DNA from: Bacteroidetes bacterium GWF2_49_14
GTDB lineage: Bacteria; Bacteroidota; Bacteroidia; Bacteroidales; UBA12481
Assembly: GCA_001769295.1 (NCBI GenBank)
Contig: MEOR01000108.1
Span: forward strand, 76,596 to 134,750
Direction of reading: 5' to 3'
DNA length: 58,155 bases
The position numbers and the translations under genes were made by a program. The first letter of the stretch is position 1; each line of letters begins with the position of its first letter. The notes beneath the pieces were generated by a model. That model ran no database searches, was not told the DNA's origin, and worked only from the letters and a program-made list of their open reading frames with translations. This document shows positions 19,154 to 28,900 of the stretch, piece after piece.

Positions 19154-22100
19154 ATGTCAGAGGTAAAAAGATTAAGCAGGGTTGCTAAAGAGTGTAATGT
19201 CGGGATTCAAACGATTGTCGACTTCCTTCACAAGAAGGGGTACGACATAGAGAACAATCCCAACTCTAAAATTCCGCCGGAAGCTTTGATTCTGGTCATG
19301 AAGGAATATCAGAGCGACCTTGCCGCCAAACGGGAAGCTGAGCAATTCAAGGAAGAGCACAAGTTCGAGAACCGAACTACGATCTCTATTGAAGACGCTC
19401 CTGTCCAGCAAGTTGAGGAAGAACCTGAACAGGAAGACACCCTCCTGATCCAGGACACCCGAACCTCAACCAAGTATGACCTGCTCGATCAGGACACTGA
19501 TCTCAAGGAGAAGCGTTCACGCAAGGAGGAGCCGGCTGTCGCAAATATCAGGGTGGATAAGCCTGCCGGGCCAAAGGTTATCGGTAAGATGGACCTGGAG
19601 AAACCGAAGAAGAAGGCGGAGAAGGTTGAGAAGGTTGAAGGGGTTGAAAAGGTTGAAAAGGTTGAAGTGGTTGAAGGGGTTGAAAAGGTTGAAAAGGTTA
19701 AGAAGGGTGAAGTGGTTGAAGGGGTTGAAGGGGTTGAAAAGGTTGAAAAGGTTGAAAAGGTTGAAAAGGTTGAAAAGGTTGAAAAGGTTGAAAAGGTTGA
19801 AAAGGTTGAGAAGGTTGAGAAGGGTGAGAAGGGTGAGAAGGTTGAGAGTAAGAGTGTTGATACTACAGAAGCGGCTGAGGAACAAGTTATTAAAACTGAG
19901 CCGGTTGAGGAGATTACCCGGTTTACTACGGGCAAGGATCTGATTGGGGAAGTTAAAGTTGTTGGAAGGATCGATATCGATTCACTTAACCAGAAGACCC
20001 GGCCTTCAAAAAAATTCAACCGTGATAAAGGTTCACGGGCTCCTGAGCCTGCATCGCCGGCTCAGAAACAGGAACCGGTTCCATCAGGTGAAACGAAGGG
20101 AGAAGTTGAATCTCCGAAAGCGCCAGTTCGAACCGAAGCAACTGCACACCGCATCACCGTTAAAAAATTGGCAGGTCCTACTGTTGTAGGTAAAATCGAC
20201 TTGCCTGCTGAAGGGGAACGCCGAAAAGAAAAAGTTACCGTTACCCTGGCAGATGATATAGCTAAGAAAAAGAAGCGGAAAAGGATCCGCAAGGACAAAG
20301 TTTCGATTGATGAACCGGCTGTTGAACGCGAAGCCGTAAAGGTTGGCAAGAAAAAACCCACCAAGGTTAAGAAGAAACTGGTAAAAGTTGAGATATCTGA
20401 AGAAGATGTTCAAAGGCAGATTAAGGATACCCTCTCCCGGATCACCCCGAAGGGGAAATCCAAAGCCTCCAAACATCGTCGTTCAAAACGTGAAATGAGC
20501 CGCCAATCGGCCCAGGCAGATGCTGACCAGGCCGAATTGGACAGCCATGTTATTCAGGTCACGGAATTTGTGACCGCCAACGAGCTCTCGAGCATGATGA
20601 ACGTGCCGGTTATTGAGATTATCTCAACCTGCATGTCACTTGGCCTGTTTGTCTCGATTAACCAGCGGCTTGATGCGGAAACCATTTCGGTAGTCGCAGA
20701 TGAATTCGGGTTTGAAGTTGAATTCATCAGTGTTGAGGTTCAGGAAGCTATCGAGCAGGCCGAGGACCGTGAGGAAGATCTTAAACCGCGGCCGCCTATT
20801 GTTACCGTGATGGGTCATGTGGACCATGGTAAGACCTCGCTCCTCGACTATATCCGCAAAACAAACATCATAGCCGGCGAAGCTGGCGGAATTACGCAGC
20901 ATATCGGAGCTTACAAGGTTGTGCTCGATAACGGAAAGACCATCACCTTCCTGGATACCCCGGGACACGAGGCTTTTACCGCCATGAGGGCCAGGGGTGC
21001 ACAGGGCGCTGACCTTGCCATCATTGTTATTGCCGCCGATGATGCGGTTATGCCTCAAACAATTGAAGCCATCAACCATGCCGCTGCAGCCAACGTCCCC
21101 ATGGTATTTGCCATCAATAAGATTGACAAGGATGGAGCCAATCCGGAGAAAATCAAGGAACAGCTGGCAGGGATGAACTACCTGGTCGAGGACTGGGGCG
21201 GAAAATACCAGTCGCAGGAAATCTCGGCCAAAAAGGGCGTGGGTGTAGGGGAATTACTGGAAAAGGTATTGCTCGAAGCCGAACTTCTGGATTTGAAAGC
21301 CAACTATGACAAAAATGCCATTGGCTCTGTTATAGAGTCCTCCCTGGATAAGGGCCGCGGATTCGTTACCACGATCCTGATACAGGCCGGAAGTCTTCAT
21401 GTGAGCGACATTCTTCTGGCCGGAAGTTATTTTGGCCGCGTAAAAGCCATGTTCAATGAGCGTGGAAATGTCATTACCGAAGCCGGACCCTCGGAACCTG
21501 TGCTGGTACTTGGACTCAACGGTGCTCCTCAGGCCGGTGACAAATTCCATGTACTCGGAACGGAACGCGAAGCCCGGGAAATTGCATCCAAACGGGAGCA
21601 ACTGCAGCGCGAGCAGGAGATACGGACACGCAAACACATTACCCTGGATGAGATCGGCCGTCGTATTGCCATCGGCAACTTCCAGGAGCTTAATATCATT
21701 GTTAAAGGTGATGTCGACGGTTCCATTGAAGCTCTCTCCGACTCACTGATTAAGCTCTCCACTGAAGAGATACAGGTTAACATCATCCATAAGGCAGTAG
21801 GTCAGATATCCGAAAGTGATATTCTTCTGGCCACTGCATCCAACGCCATCGTGATCGGATTCCAGGTGCGGCCTGCGCTCAGCGCCAGAAAGCTTGCCGA
21901 CAAGGAAGGAATTGAGATCAGGCTATACTCCATCATTTATGACGCAATCAATGAGATCAAGGCCGCTATGGAGGGCATGCTCAGTCCTGAAATCAAGGAA
22001 GAAATCATTGGGACCCTTGAGGTGCTTGAGGCCTTTAAGATCACCAAGGTGGGCACGGTTGCGGGCTGTATTGTCCGTGACGGAAAAATCAACCGGTCAG

Positions 22101-22294
22101 CTAAAGTACGCGTAATCCGGGATGGAATTGTCGTGTATGACGGGCTCCTGGGATCCCTGAAGAGATTCAAGGACGATGTTAAGGAAGTATTTACAGGGCT
22201 TGAGTGCGGCCTGAATATTGACAATTACAATGACATCAAGGTGGGCGACGTGATTGAGCCGTACACCAGCAGGGAGATTAAGAAGACGTTGTAG
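19154..22294 (+). CDS. infB: translation initiation factor IF-2
   Basis: VTVMGHVDHGKTSLLDYIR, DTPGHEAFTAMRARGAQ, NKIDK; low-complexity N-terminal region. Confidence 0.98.
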   Translation: MSEVKRLSRVAKECNVGIQTIVDFLHKKGYDIENNPNSKIPPEALILVMKEYQSDLAAKREAEQFKEEHKFENRTTISIEDAPVQQVEEEPEQEDTLLIQDTRTSTKYDLLDQDTDLKEKRSRKEEPAVANIRVDKPAGPKVIGKMDLEKPKKKAEKVEKVEGVEKVEKVEVVEGVEKVEKVKKGEVVEGVEGVEKVEKVEKVEKVEKVEKVEKVEKVEKVEKGEKGEKVESKSVDTTEAAEEQVIKTEPVEEITRFTTGKDLIGEVKVVGRIDIDSLNQKTRPSKKFNRDKGSRAPEPASPAQKQEPVPSGETKGEVESPKAPVRTEATAHRITVKKLAGPTVVGKIDLPAEGERRKEKVTVTLADDIAKKKKRKRIRKDKVSIDEPAVEREAVKVGKKKPTKVKKKLVKVEISEEDVQRQIKDTLSRITPKGKSKASKHRRSKREMSRQSAQADADQAELDSHVIQVTEFVTANELSSMMNVPVIEIISTCMSLGLFVSINQRLDAETISVVADEFGFEVEFISVEVQEAIEQAEDREEDLKPRPPIVTVMGHVDHGKTSLLDYIRKTNIIAGEAGGITQHIGAYKVVLDNGKTITFLDTPGHEAFTAMRARGAQGADLAIIVIAADDAVMPQTIEAINHAAAANVPMVFAINKIDKDGANPEKIKEQLAGMNYLVEDWGGKYQSQEISAKKGVGVGELLEKVLLEAELLDLKANYDKNAIGSVIESSLDKGRGFVTTILIQAGSLHVSDILLAGSYFGRVKAMFNERGNVITEAGPSEPVLVLGLNGAPQAGDKFHVLGTEREAREIASKREQLQREQEIRTRKHITLDEIGRRIAIGNFQELNIIVKGDVDGSIEALSDSLIKLSTEEIQVNIIHKAVGQISESDILLATASNAIVIGFQVRPALSARKLADKEGIEIRLYSIIYDAINEIKAAMEGMLSPEIKEEIIGTLEVLEAFKITKVGTVAGCIVRDGKINRSAKVRVIRDGIVVYDGLLGSLKRFKDDVKEVFTGLECGLNIDNYNDIKVGDVIEPYTSREIKKTL
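19618..19850 (+). repeat. in-frame 9-bp tandem repeat (GTTGAAAAG family, about 25 units) inside infB
   Basis: Translates to (EKV/EGV/EVV)n in the IF-2 N-terminal linker. Confidence 0.95.
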
Positions 22295-22299
22295 GGAAA

Positions 22300-22499
22300 G
22301 GGGGGTGGGGCGGAAAGCCCCGGGCTGAAGCCCCGGGGTTACTGATGTCTGTCGAAGATGTTTATCTAGTAATTCCTAAGATTTTTACTATGCTAAATAT
22401 CAGTGCCTTGCGTTATTCAATAACTCTTAACAGCAAGGTAGAAGGTTACTCATCAGTAACCCCGGCCTTCAGGCCGGGGGTTTTGTCCCACCCCCCCGG
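22300..22499. repeat. REPIN/MITE-like inverted-repeat element between infB and gcvH
   Basis: Left arm GGGGGGTGGGGCGGAAAGCCCCGGGCTGAAGCCCCGGGGTTACTGATG; right arm CATCAGTAACCCCGGCCTTCAGGCCGGGGGTTTTGTCCCACCCCCC is its near reverse complement; each arm forms its own hairpin. Confidence 0.88.
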
Positions 22500-22508
22500 C
22501 AACTGGTT

Positions 22509-22886
22509 TTAGCCGATGAGTTTTTCGTAGGCGGCTGCATCGAGCAGATCATTCAATTCTGAAGGGTCGGTAATTTTTATCCTGATCATCCAGCCTTCGC
22601 CGTAGGGATCCTTGTTAACCACTTCCGGACTGGCTTCCAGGGCGGGATTGATTTCCAGAACTTCTCCGGATACCGGCATATACAGTTCTTCCACAGCTTT
22701 AACAGCCTCAATATTTCCAAAGGCTTCTGATTTGGCAAGAGCTTCGCCGACGGTCTCTATTTCAACAAAAACGATATCCCCCAGATTTGACTGGGCATAA
22801 TCGGTTACTCCAATAAATCCGTTTTCTCCTTCGATCCGGATCCACTCATGGTCCTGGGTGTACTTAAGTTTCTGAGGTACGTTCAT
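22509..22886 (-). CDS. gcvH: glycine cleavage system H protein
   Basis: MNVPQKLKYTQDHEWIRIEG...GVTDYAQSNLGDIVFVE...ESVKA-type lipoyl site (IEAVKAVEELYMPVSGEV); ATG at 22886. Confidence 0.95.
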   Translation of the reverse strand: MNVPQKLKYTQDHEWIRIEGENGFIGVTDYAQSNLGDIVFVEIETVGEALAKSEAFGNIEAVKAVEELYMPVSGEVLEINPALEASPEVVNKDPYGEGWMIRIKITDPSELNDLLDAAAYEKLIG

Positions 22887-22946
22887 GGTAATGTTTGTTT
22901 TAGATGTGTATATAGGTTTATGGACCCAAAAATACGAAATTCCCAC

Positions 22947-25900
22947 CTATTTGGTCAAAGTAAATCTCAGATTAAAGCCAACCTTTGTATTGGATGTCGG
23001 ATATGCTGTTGTGACAATCGGTGTATTTACAACCTGATCATAATAGAATCTCAGGTTAAAGCGGCTGTTCAACCTGTAATCCATAGTAAACTTGACGGTT
23101 ACAGCAGTTTGTCCAGAGGTGGGCTTGTTCACTTCCTCCTCAAGCTTCCTCATGATCATGATGTTTTCACGGATCGACAAGTCAAACCGCAGGTCAAGAT
23201 CGGACTGATATTTTCTTTGCCCTCCTGCAGTCCTGATGGTGATAGGTACCTGTTCAAACCGGTAACCGCTGCCGATGATCAGCTCGTTGGATCGATTCTC
23301 CATCATCTGGACGTTGGTGAGGTTCATGGTCAGGTTCCTGCTTTTCTTAACTTCCAACCGGGCCTGGAAACTATTTTCCAGCTGGGCATCAAAACTGATC
23401 AGCGGACTGAGCTGCTCCGAAATGCTGATGGAAGCGATTTCACGCTGCGGGAGGAAGTTGTCCTGCTGATCCCGAATATAGTTCAGTCCGTCAATTTCAT
23501 CCGGGTTATAGTACAGGTTGGTGGTATAGGCACCAATCGAGTAGGTACTCTGATATCCATGTCTGACGTTGAAGTTTCTCAGGAATTTCTTGAAGAATTC
23601 GATCCGTTGCAGGCCTCCGTACTGTACTCCCCACTTCGGCATCATGCTCAATATTCCCGGCATCGGGTTCAGGCTTACAATCCCGGCACTTTTACCGGAA
23701 TAAGCAGCGAGAAAAGCCGGAATCAGAACTTCCGGTGAGGTTGGGCCATAACCATTGGAATAACCGGGAATGGAACCTGCATCAGGGTCGTAGGAGGGGC
23801 TGCCCGAAACCTGATTTGACAACCGTTGCCCGGCAAGGCGTCGGGAGATGGCAATACGGTTATTCTTGAACGCCTCAAAAGCATCAGACTGATAATTATT
23901 TTCGGCTGTCAATTTCTCGAAGGCGGTTCCGATAGTCAGGACCGACATACTGAAAACACCGCCGTATATCACATTCTCAGCCGAAAATCCTCCATTTCCG
24001 TAAATATAGAACTGCTCAAGCTGCCTGTTCGACGAATGGCTGGCATCCAGGGTTATCTTCAGGTCGGTGAGAGGCTCAATGCTGGTCGACAGGCGGAGGG
24101 ACTGGTCTGAGCTGTTAGTATAAGCCTGGTTCAGGGTTGAATCCGTTGTCAGCCAGCCGTTCTGTGCTGCATAATCACCGAAAGCCGGATCCTGCTGCCC
24201 AAAGGCAAAACCGAAACCCGGAGCCAACTTCCCATCGATCCCGCGCATACCGAACAATTGGGGCTCGGGCAGGAAGCCCGGCAATAAGGTTCCGTTTTGG
24301 GTTGTATAATCTACCCTGATACTCTTCACAGCCATCATCAGCCGTAAGAGATTATCAGTCACGAAAATCAAAGGATTGTCCTTAACCTCAATGGTTCCGG
24401 TAATCTCAATACGGGCTCCCGGATACTCCTTATCGGCGGTAATCTTGATTCTCCGTTCATTCACCACTTCCATCTCCACTTCCACAACCCGGTTATTCTG
24501 GTCAAACATCTTGATCTTCACATCCTTGGTCATCAGGTCATGGATAATGATCTTGCCGATATTAGGTTTAATGTTGATTTTATCGGCCTCAAATTTCACT
24601 TCCTTGGTTGGTTTAGCCTGAGCGACATTCGACCGCCGCTTGTATTTGTCATCCACTTTCTTGAGGTAGCCTATCTTATTATAGAGTGACTGCAGGGAAG
24701 CGGTACTGGTGAGCTGGAAACTGCCGTTGTTCTGAATCTGATTACCCAGAACGATGGTATCGGCAGTCAGCGGCCCTGCCGACCAGTCATAATCCAGTCC
24801 GTAGGCTGCATTGGCTGTCAGCCAGTTGAAGAGTGGTATCTTGTTTATCGGAATAACATAGGTAGCATTCAGTGAATGATGGTACTGAATAGGCCTTCCG
24901 CCCGACATGATGTTGTTCCACATGGAGTCCCTTTTCTGCTGATAATCAGCATCTTCCCTCCTCATGGCTCCTTCGGGTTCATCCACGCGGGCTATATTGG
25001 AACTATTGAAATCCACTTTAAGATTGCGGGTGATATCCCATCTGAAATCGAAATTGCTGTTGATGTTGAAGTTCTTGTTATAGGTCGGATCGATCTTCAT
25101 ATCGGGATTGGCCACGTTTCTCAATTGAATCTCACTGTACCTGCGCGCCAGGTTGGTCTGGTACCGGATCATCGCGGGCTGGTAGTAAAGATTGAAATCC
25201 TTGATAATCCTATAGGCAGGCTTATCCAGGTTCTTTGATTTCTTCCAGGGTTCCCAGGGCTTCAGGTTGTTCCCTGAATACACATAGCTGAAAACGCCGT
25301 TGTAATTTCTGTTGAAGTTGGCAGTGGTCTTTATGTTCCGCATGAATGCCTCGCTAAAAGAGTAGGAAACCGAAAAATTGGACAAACTGTAGATTTTTGG
25401 TTCCTTCCTTTTGGTGGGTGATCCCGGATCAATGCGGACATTGGTAAAGTTGATTGATTTTCGCCGGTTATAGTCCTGACTGATGAACAGGATGGAATCG
25501 CGCTCCGCCTTGGAGTCCGCATTGGTCAGTGCAGCCTCCAGCGGAATATCGGGATCCATCGGATTATAGAGCGGATTCCGCATCATTTCGGAATACCCGA
25601 CATACATGGGTAACATCACGCCCGCATTTCTCGGGAAAAGCTTGCCAAGCTGAAGGCTGGACGAAATGTCATATTGCATGATCTCTTCCTTGCTCCGGTC
25701 TGCCACTTTCTTGTCGATGCTGCCGAATCCCGGAACACTGCTTGCTCCTGAAACGGAAAGGTTTCCCAGGTCTGCCAGGTTGGCCGAAAGGCGTGCATTG
25801 GCAGCCCATCCGCCGGATTCATCAAAATCGGTCATTCTCAGCTCATTAAACCAGATGATCCCGGTCTTGCTGAGCCCGTCGTCCGCCAGGTCATTTGTAT

Positions 25901-28900
25901 TCTTCGATCGGTTTCTGACCCCGATCATAAAGGTGCGGACATTGCTCATGTTCGGATTGCCCACAACGATTATGCGGTTTCGTCCGTCAGCCATGGAATA
26001 CAGGGTTTCCAGGGTGATAGAGGATCCCTCACTTCGCATTTCATCGTTCCGGGCTTGTTTGATCGCCTGGAAATCCAGCAGCTCAATATCAAAACTGTTC
26101 TCTTCCGGCCAGACGGTGGTCCGATCGGCCGTGGCCACCTGGTCATACTTTACCGGAGGTTTCAGGTGTGGGGTAAGATTCAGTGGGATCTCATATTCGT
26201 AATAGTTCTGGGTATAGTCCGACCCGATCCTGATGAAAGCCGCCAGATCCCCATCCCTGAGCATGGCTTCATCAACGGCTTCGGCATGGACAAACATTTT
26301 AAGCCGCTTGTACTGACGCATGTCGATGAGCAGGTTACGGAAGGCTGCCCGGCTGTCGCCATCCTCCAGGTCTGCAATTTTAAATTCAATGGACTGCTCA
26401 TTTTTCTGAATCATCTGCGGATTGGTAGGGTCCGTGATACGGGTGATGCCGGGAGGCAGCACATAGTTGACCGGATACCGGTTCCCGTTTTCCTCGATAT
26501 TGACCGCTGAAACTTCAAACTTAGCCCGGGTGTATTCGGGACTGGTGAGGTGTTCTCCTCCTTCGAGAAGACTCAGGTTGTATTTCCGCCACTCACCCCT
26601 GACCAGGTCGAGTGTGGCAAAACGCATATACACAGTTTCACCGAATCCTTTAAGGAACATCCGGATAAACCGTATCGATTTAAAGTCCTGTATGCTTCCG
26701 ATGGCTTTTTGGGGCTCATATACAGGCACTTTGAACTGATACCACGTAACCGGCTCACCCTGGTTGTTTTTCCCGACAATGGCATCCGTGATATAATTTT
26801 TCCCGATCTGGAGATCCTGTTTTCTCATACTGATCTTGTACTGAAAATAGGACTCGGATTCGTTAAGCGTATTATCGAGATTTATATCCTCCACATCCGG
26901 AAGGGTTGTCGACTGGGTAGGATAATCCTCATTGGATTGTTCTGCCGTGGGCGAGTTGGCCTCGAGTCCGTTGAATATTTTGTAACGGTCAAGTATGCTC
27001 AGCTGGATGGCATCCCAATCCTGCCCGCGGTAATAGTGGTAATCATCCCCTGAAGGGTCGGTTAGTATATCCTGATATCTTTCAGAGCCCGGGTTTACAA
27101 TCCGTTGAAGGGAATCCAGATATTTTCCGAAGAAGGTCCTTTCATCCTCATTACCAAGGCCATCCAATCCAACATCCTGCTTCTGCCTGGCCTCAATGTC
27201 ATTATCGAACGCATTGACAAAGGACTGGATAACGGGAACCCTGCCCCATGCCGTTGTATCGATATAGTTTAGCGTGTTGGTTCCGCTCAGTCCGTTCTCA
27301 AAAGATTTACGCCCGTCTTTCAGGATATCTTCAGATATATTCCCAAGGTTGAAATAAAGTGAGGGATCAATATCATCGCGGGTCACTCCGTTCTTCGCAT
27401 CTTCCACATAGGGGTCCATCAGCCAGAACTCGAGGTATTCCACGTTCGCAGCCTCAAAATCGTTTTGTGAAAGCTTGGCCATGATGCCTCCCCAGCGTGA
27501 AGCTGGTGACTTCAGATTCCCGTCGTTGTTCATACCCGATGAAAAGCGCGAGCCGGTGGTCTCATAATTATACGGGCCGCGTTCCTCGGGATAAAAGGCA
27601 AGGTTCAGTACCTGGAGATAGGTTGGTACGTTGTTGGGACTCTCCTTGTAAGGAAATATCTCCTGTTCCTGGATCTCACGGGTAAAGTGGCTGTTCTGCT
27701 GGGCTTCGTCATTGGCGATATGCCCCGGGGTGGCAGAATTGTTTCGCAAAAATAGTGGATCGATATGATACCAGGCCAGCCTGGCGCGATTATAACCGTA
27801 AGTCCAGTCATTACTTAATGAGGCTTCAGGAAAAAGATCGGGCTGCCCGTACGGAGTGCTGGAGAGCACCCAACTCTGCCTTTGTTTCAGGGTAAAGGAG
27901 GTCTCACTTCCTTCGAAATCATCAACCAGAGCTTCACCGCCTTTACTGTCGCCGGAGTTCACGATCTTGGAGTGCCCCGGAATAAGCTGGGCAAACTCAC
28001 CGCTGAAATTAACCACTGAACGCTCCTTGGTCTGAATGAGGGGAAGCTTGTCAATGGCACGGGTCAACCATGGGGCATCCTTCCTGTAGTTGGTATTCAG
28101 GCCCCACATGGTATTGGCAATCGGAATATCATCCAGGCCGACCTTATTGGTCAAAGGCCTTTCACGAAGGTGAAGGATCGTACCCCCGAGGTTAAAATCC
28201 TTATTGAACCGGTACTCCATATGTGTTCCGATCATGGCCTTCGACTGCTGGTTGAAGGTTGAATTATCCTCCAGGGAGATTTTAATGGCCGTTCCTGATT
28301 CGAGAAGCCCCTGATTGATGATTTTGACCGTTCCCATGGTATAATCAACCATATAATCGGCGCCTTCTGTCAGCTTCATTCCACCGGCCGTCACCACAAC
28401 GCTTCCCTGCGGAATATTGGATGCATTCAGCCTTATTTCAGATGAAGAGGATGACTTGTAGGATCCCCGGAGCAGAAATTTATTTTTCTCAGCAGTCTGC
28501 CGGGCTACAGTCTGGGTTTGGCCATAGAGTTCCTCAAATACGTATTGGTCCGCGATCTCTGTGTTCGCGGGGTTTCCTCCTGTTATTTTCTTTCGCAGGT
28601 AGGAGCCGAAGGGCTCGAGGACCGGAAAAATGATCCGGCCTTTGGTGGAATTGACCGTTATACCTTCAATATAGTCAAAAACTCCGTCGGGCTGCGGGTC
28701 CAGCTGTCCGTTAAGGTTGTCCAGATTTAAAACCTTGACCAGCCGATCGCCGTTAATCGCTCCCTCAGGAATATAGTTGATCGCATTTCCGGTTTTATCA
28801 TTCTGGTACAAAATGTCAAGCTGGAACTCATCCTTGTTTAGGCGGCCCGACCCGAGTGCATAAATGTTCTTCATCATCAGGTCCCATGTCGGAAGGCTTG

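Noticed and set aside
19476-20019. ORFs on other frames/strand across the infB repeat (LKRLKRLKR..., STFSTFSTF..., LFNLFNLFN...)
   Set aside because: Frame-shifted translations of the 9-bp tandem repeat; the infB frame is the clear coding one.
22300-22499. Possible CRISPR or IS remnant
   Set aside because: No direct repeats with spacers and no transposase fragment; structure is two inverted hairpins.
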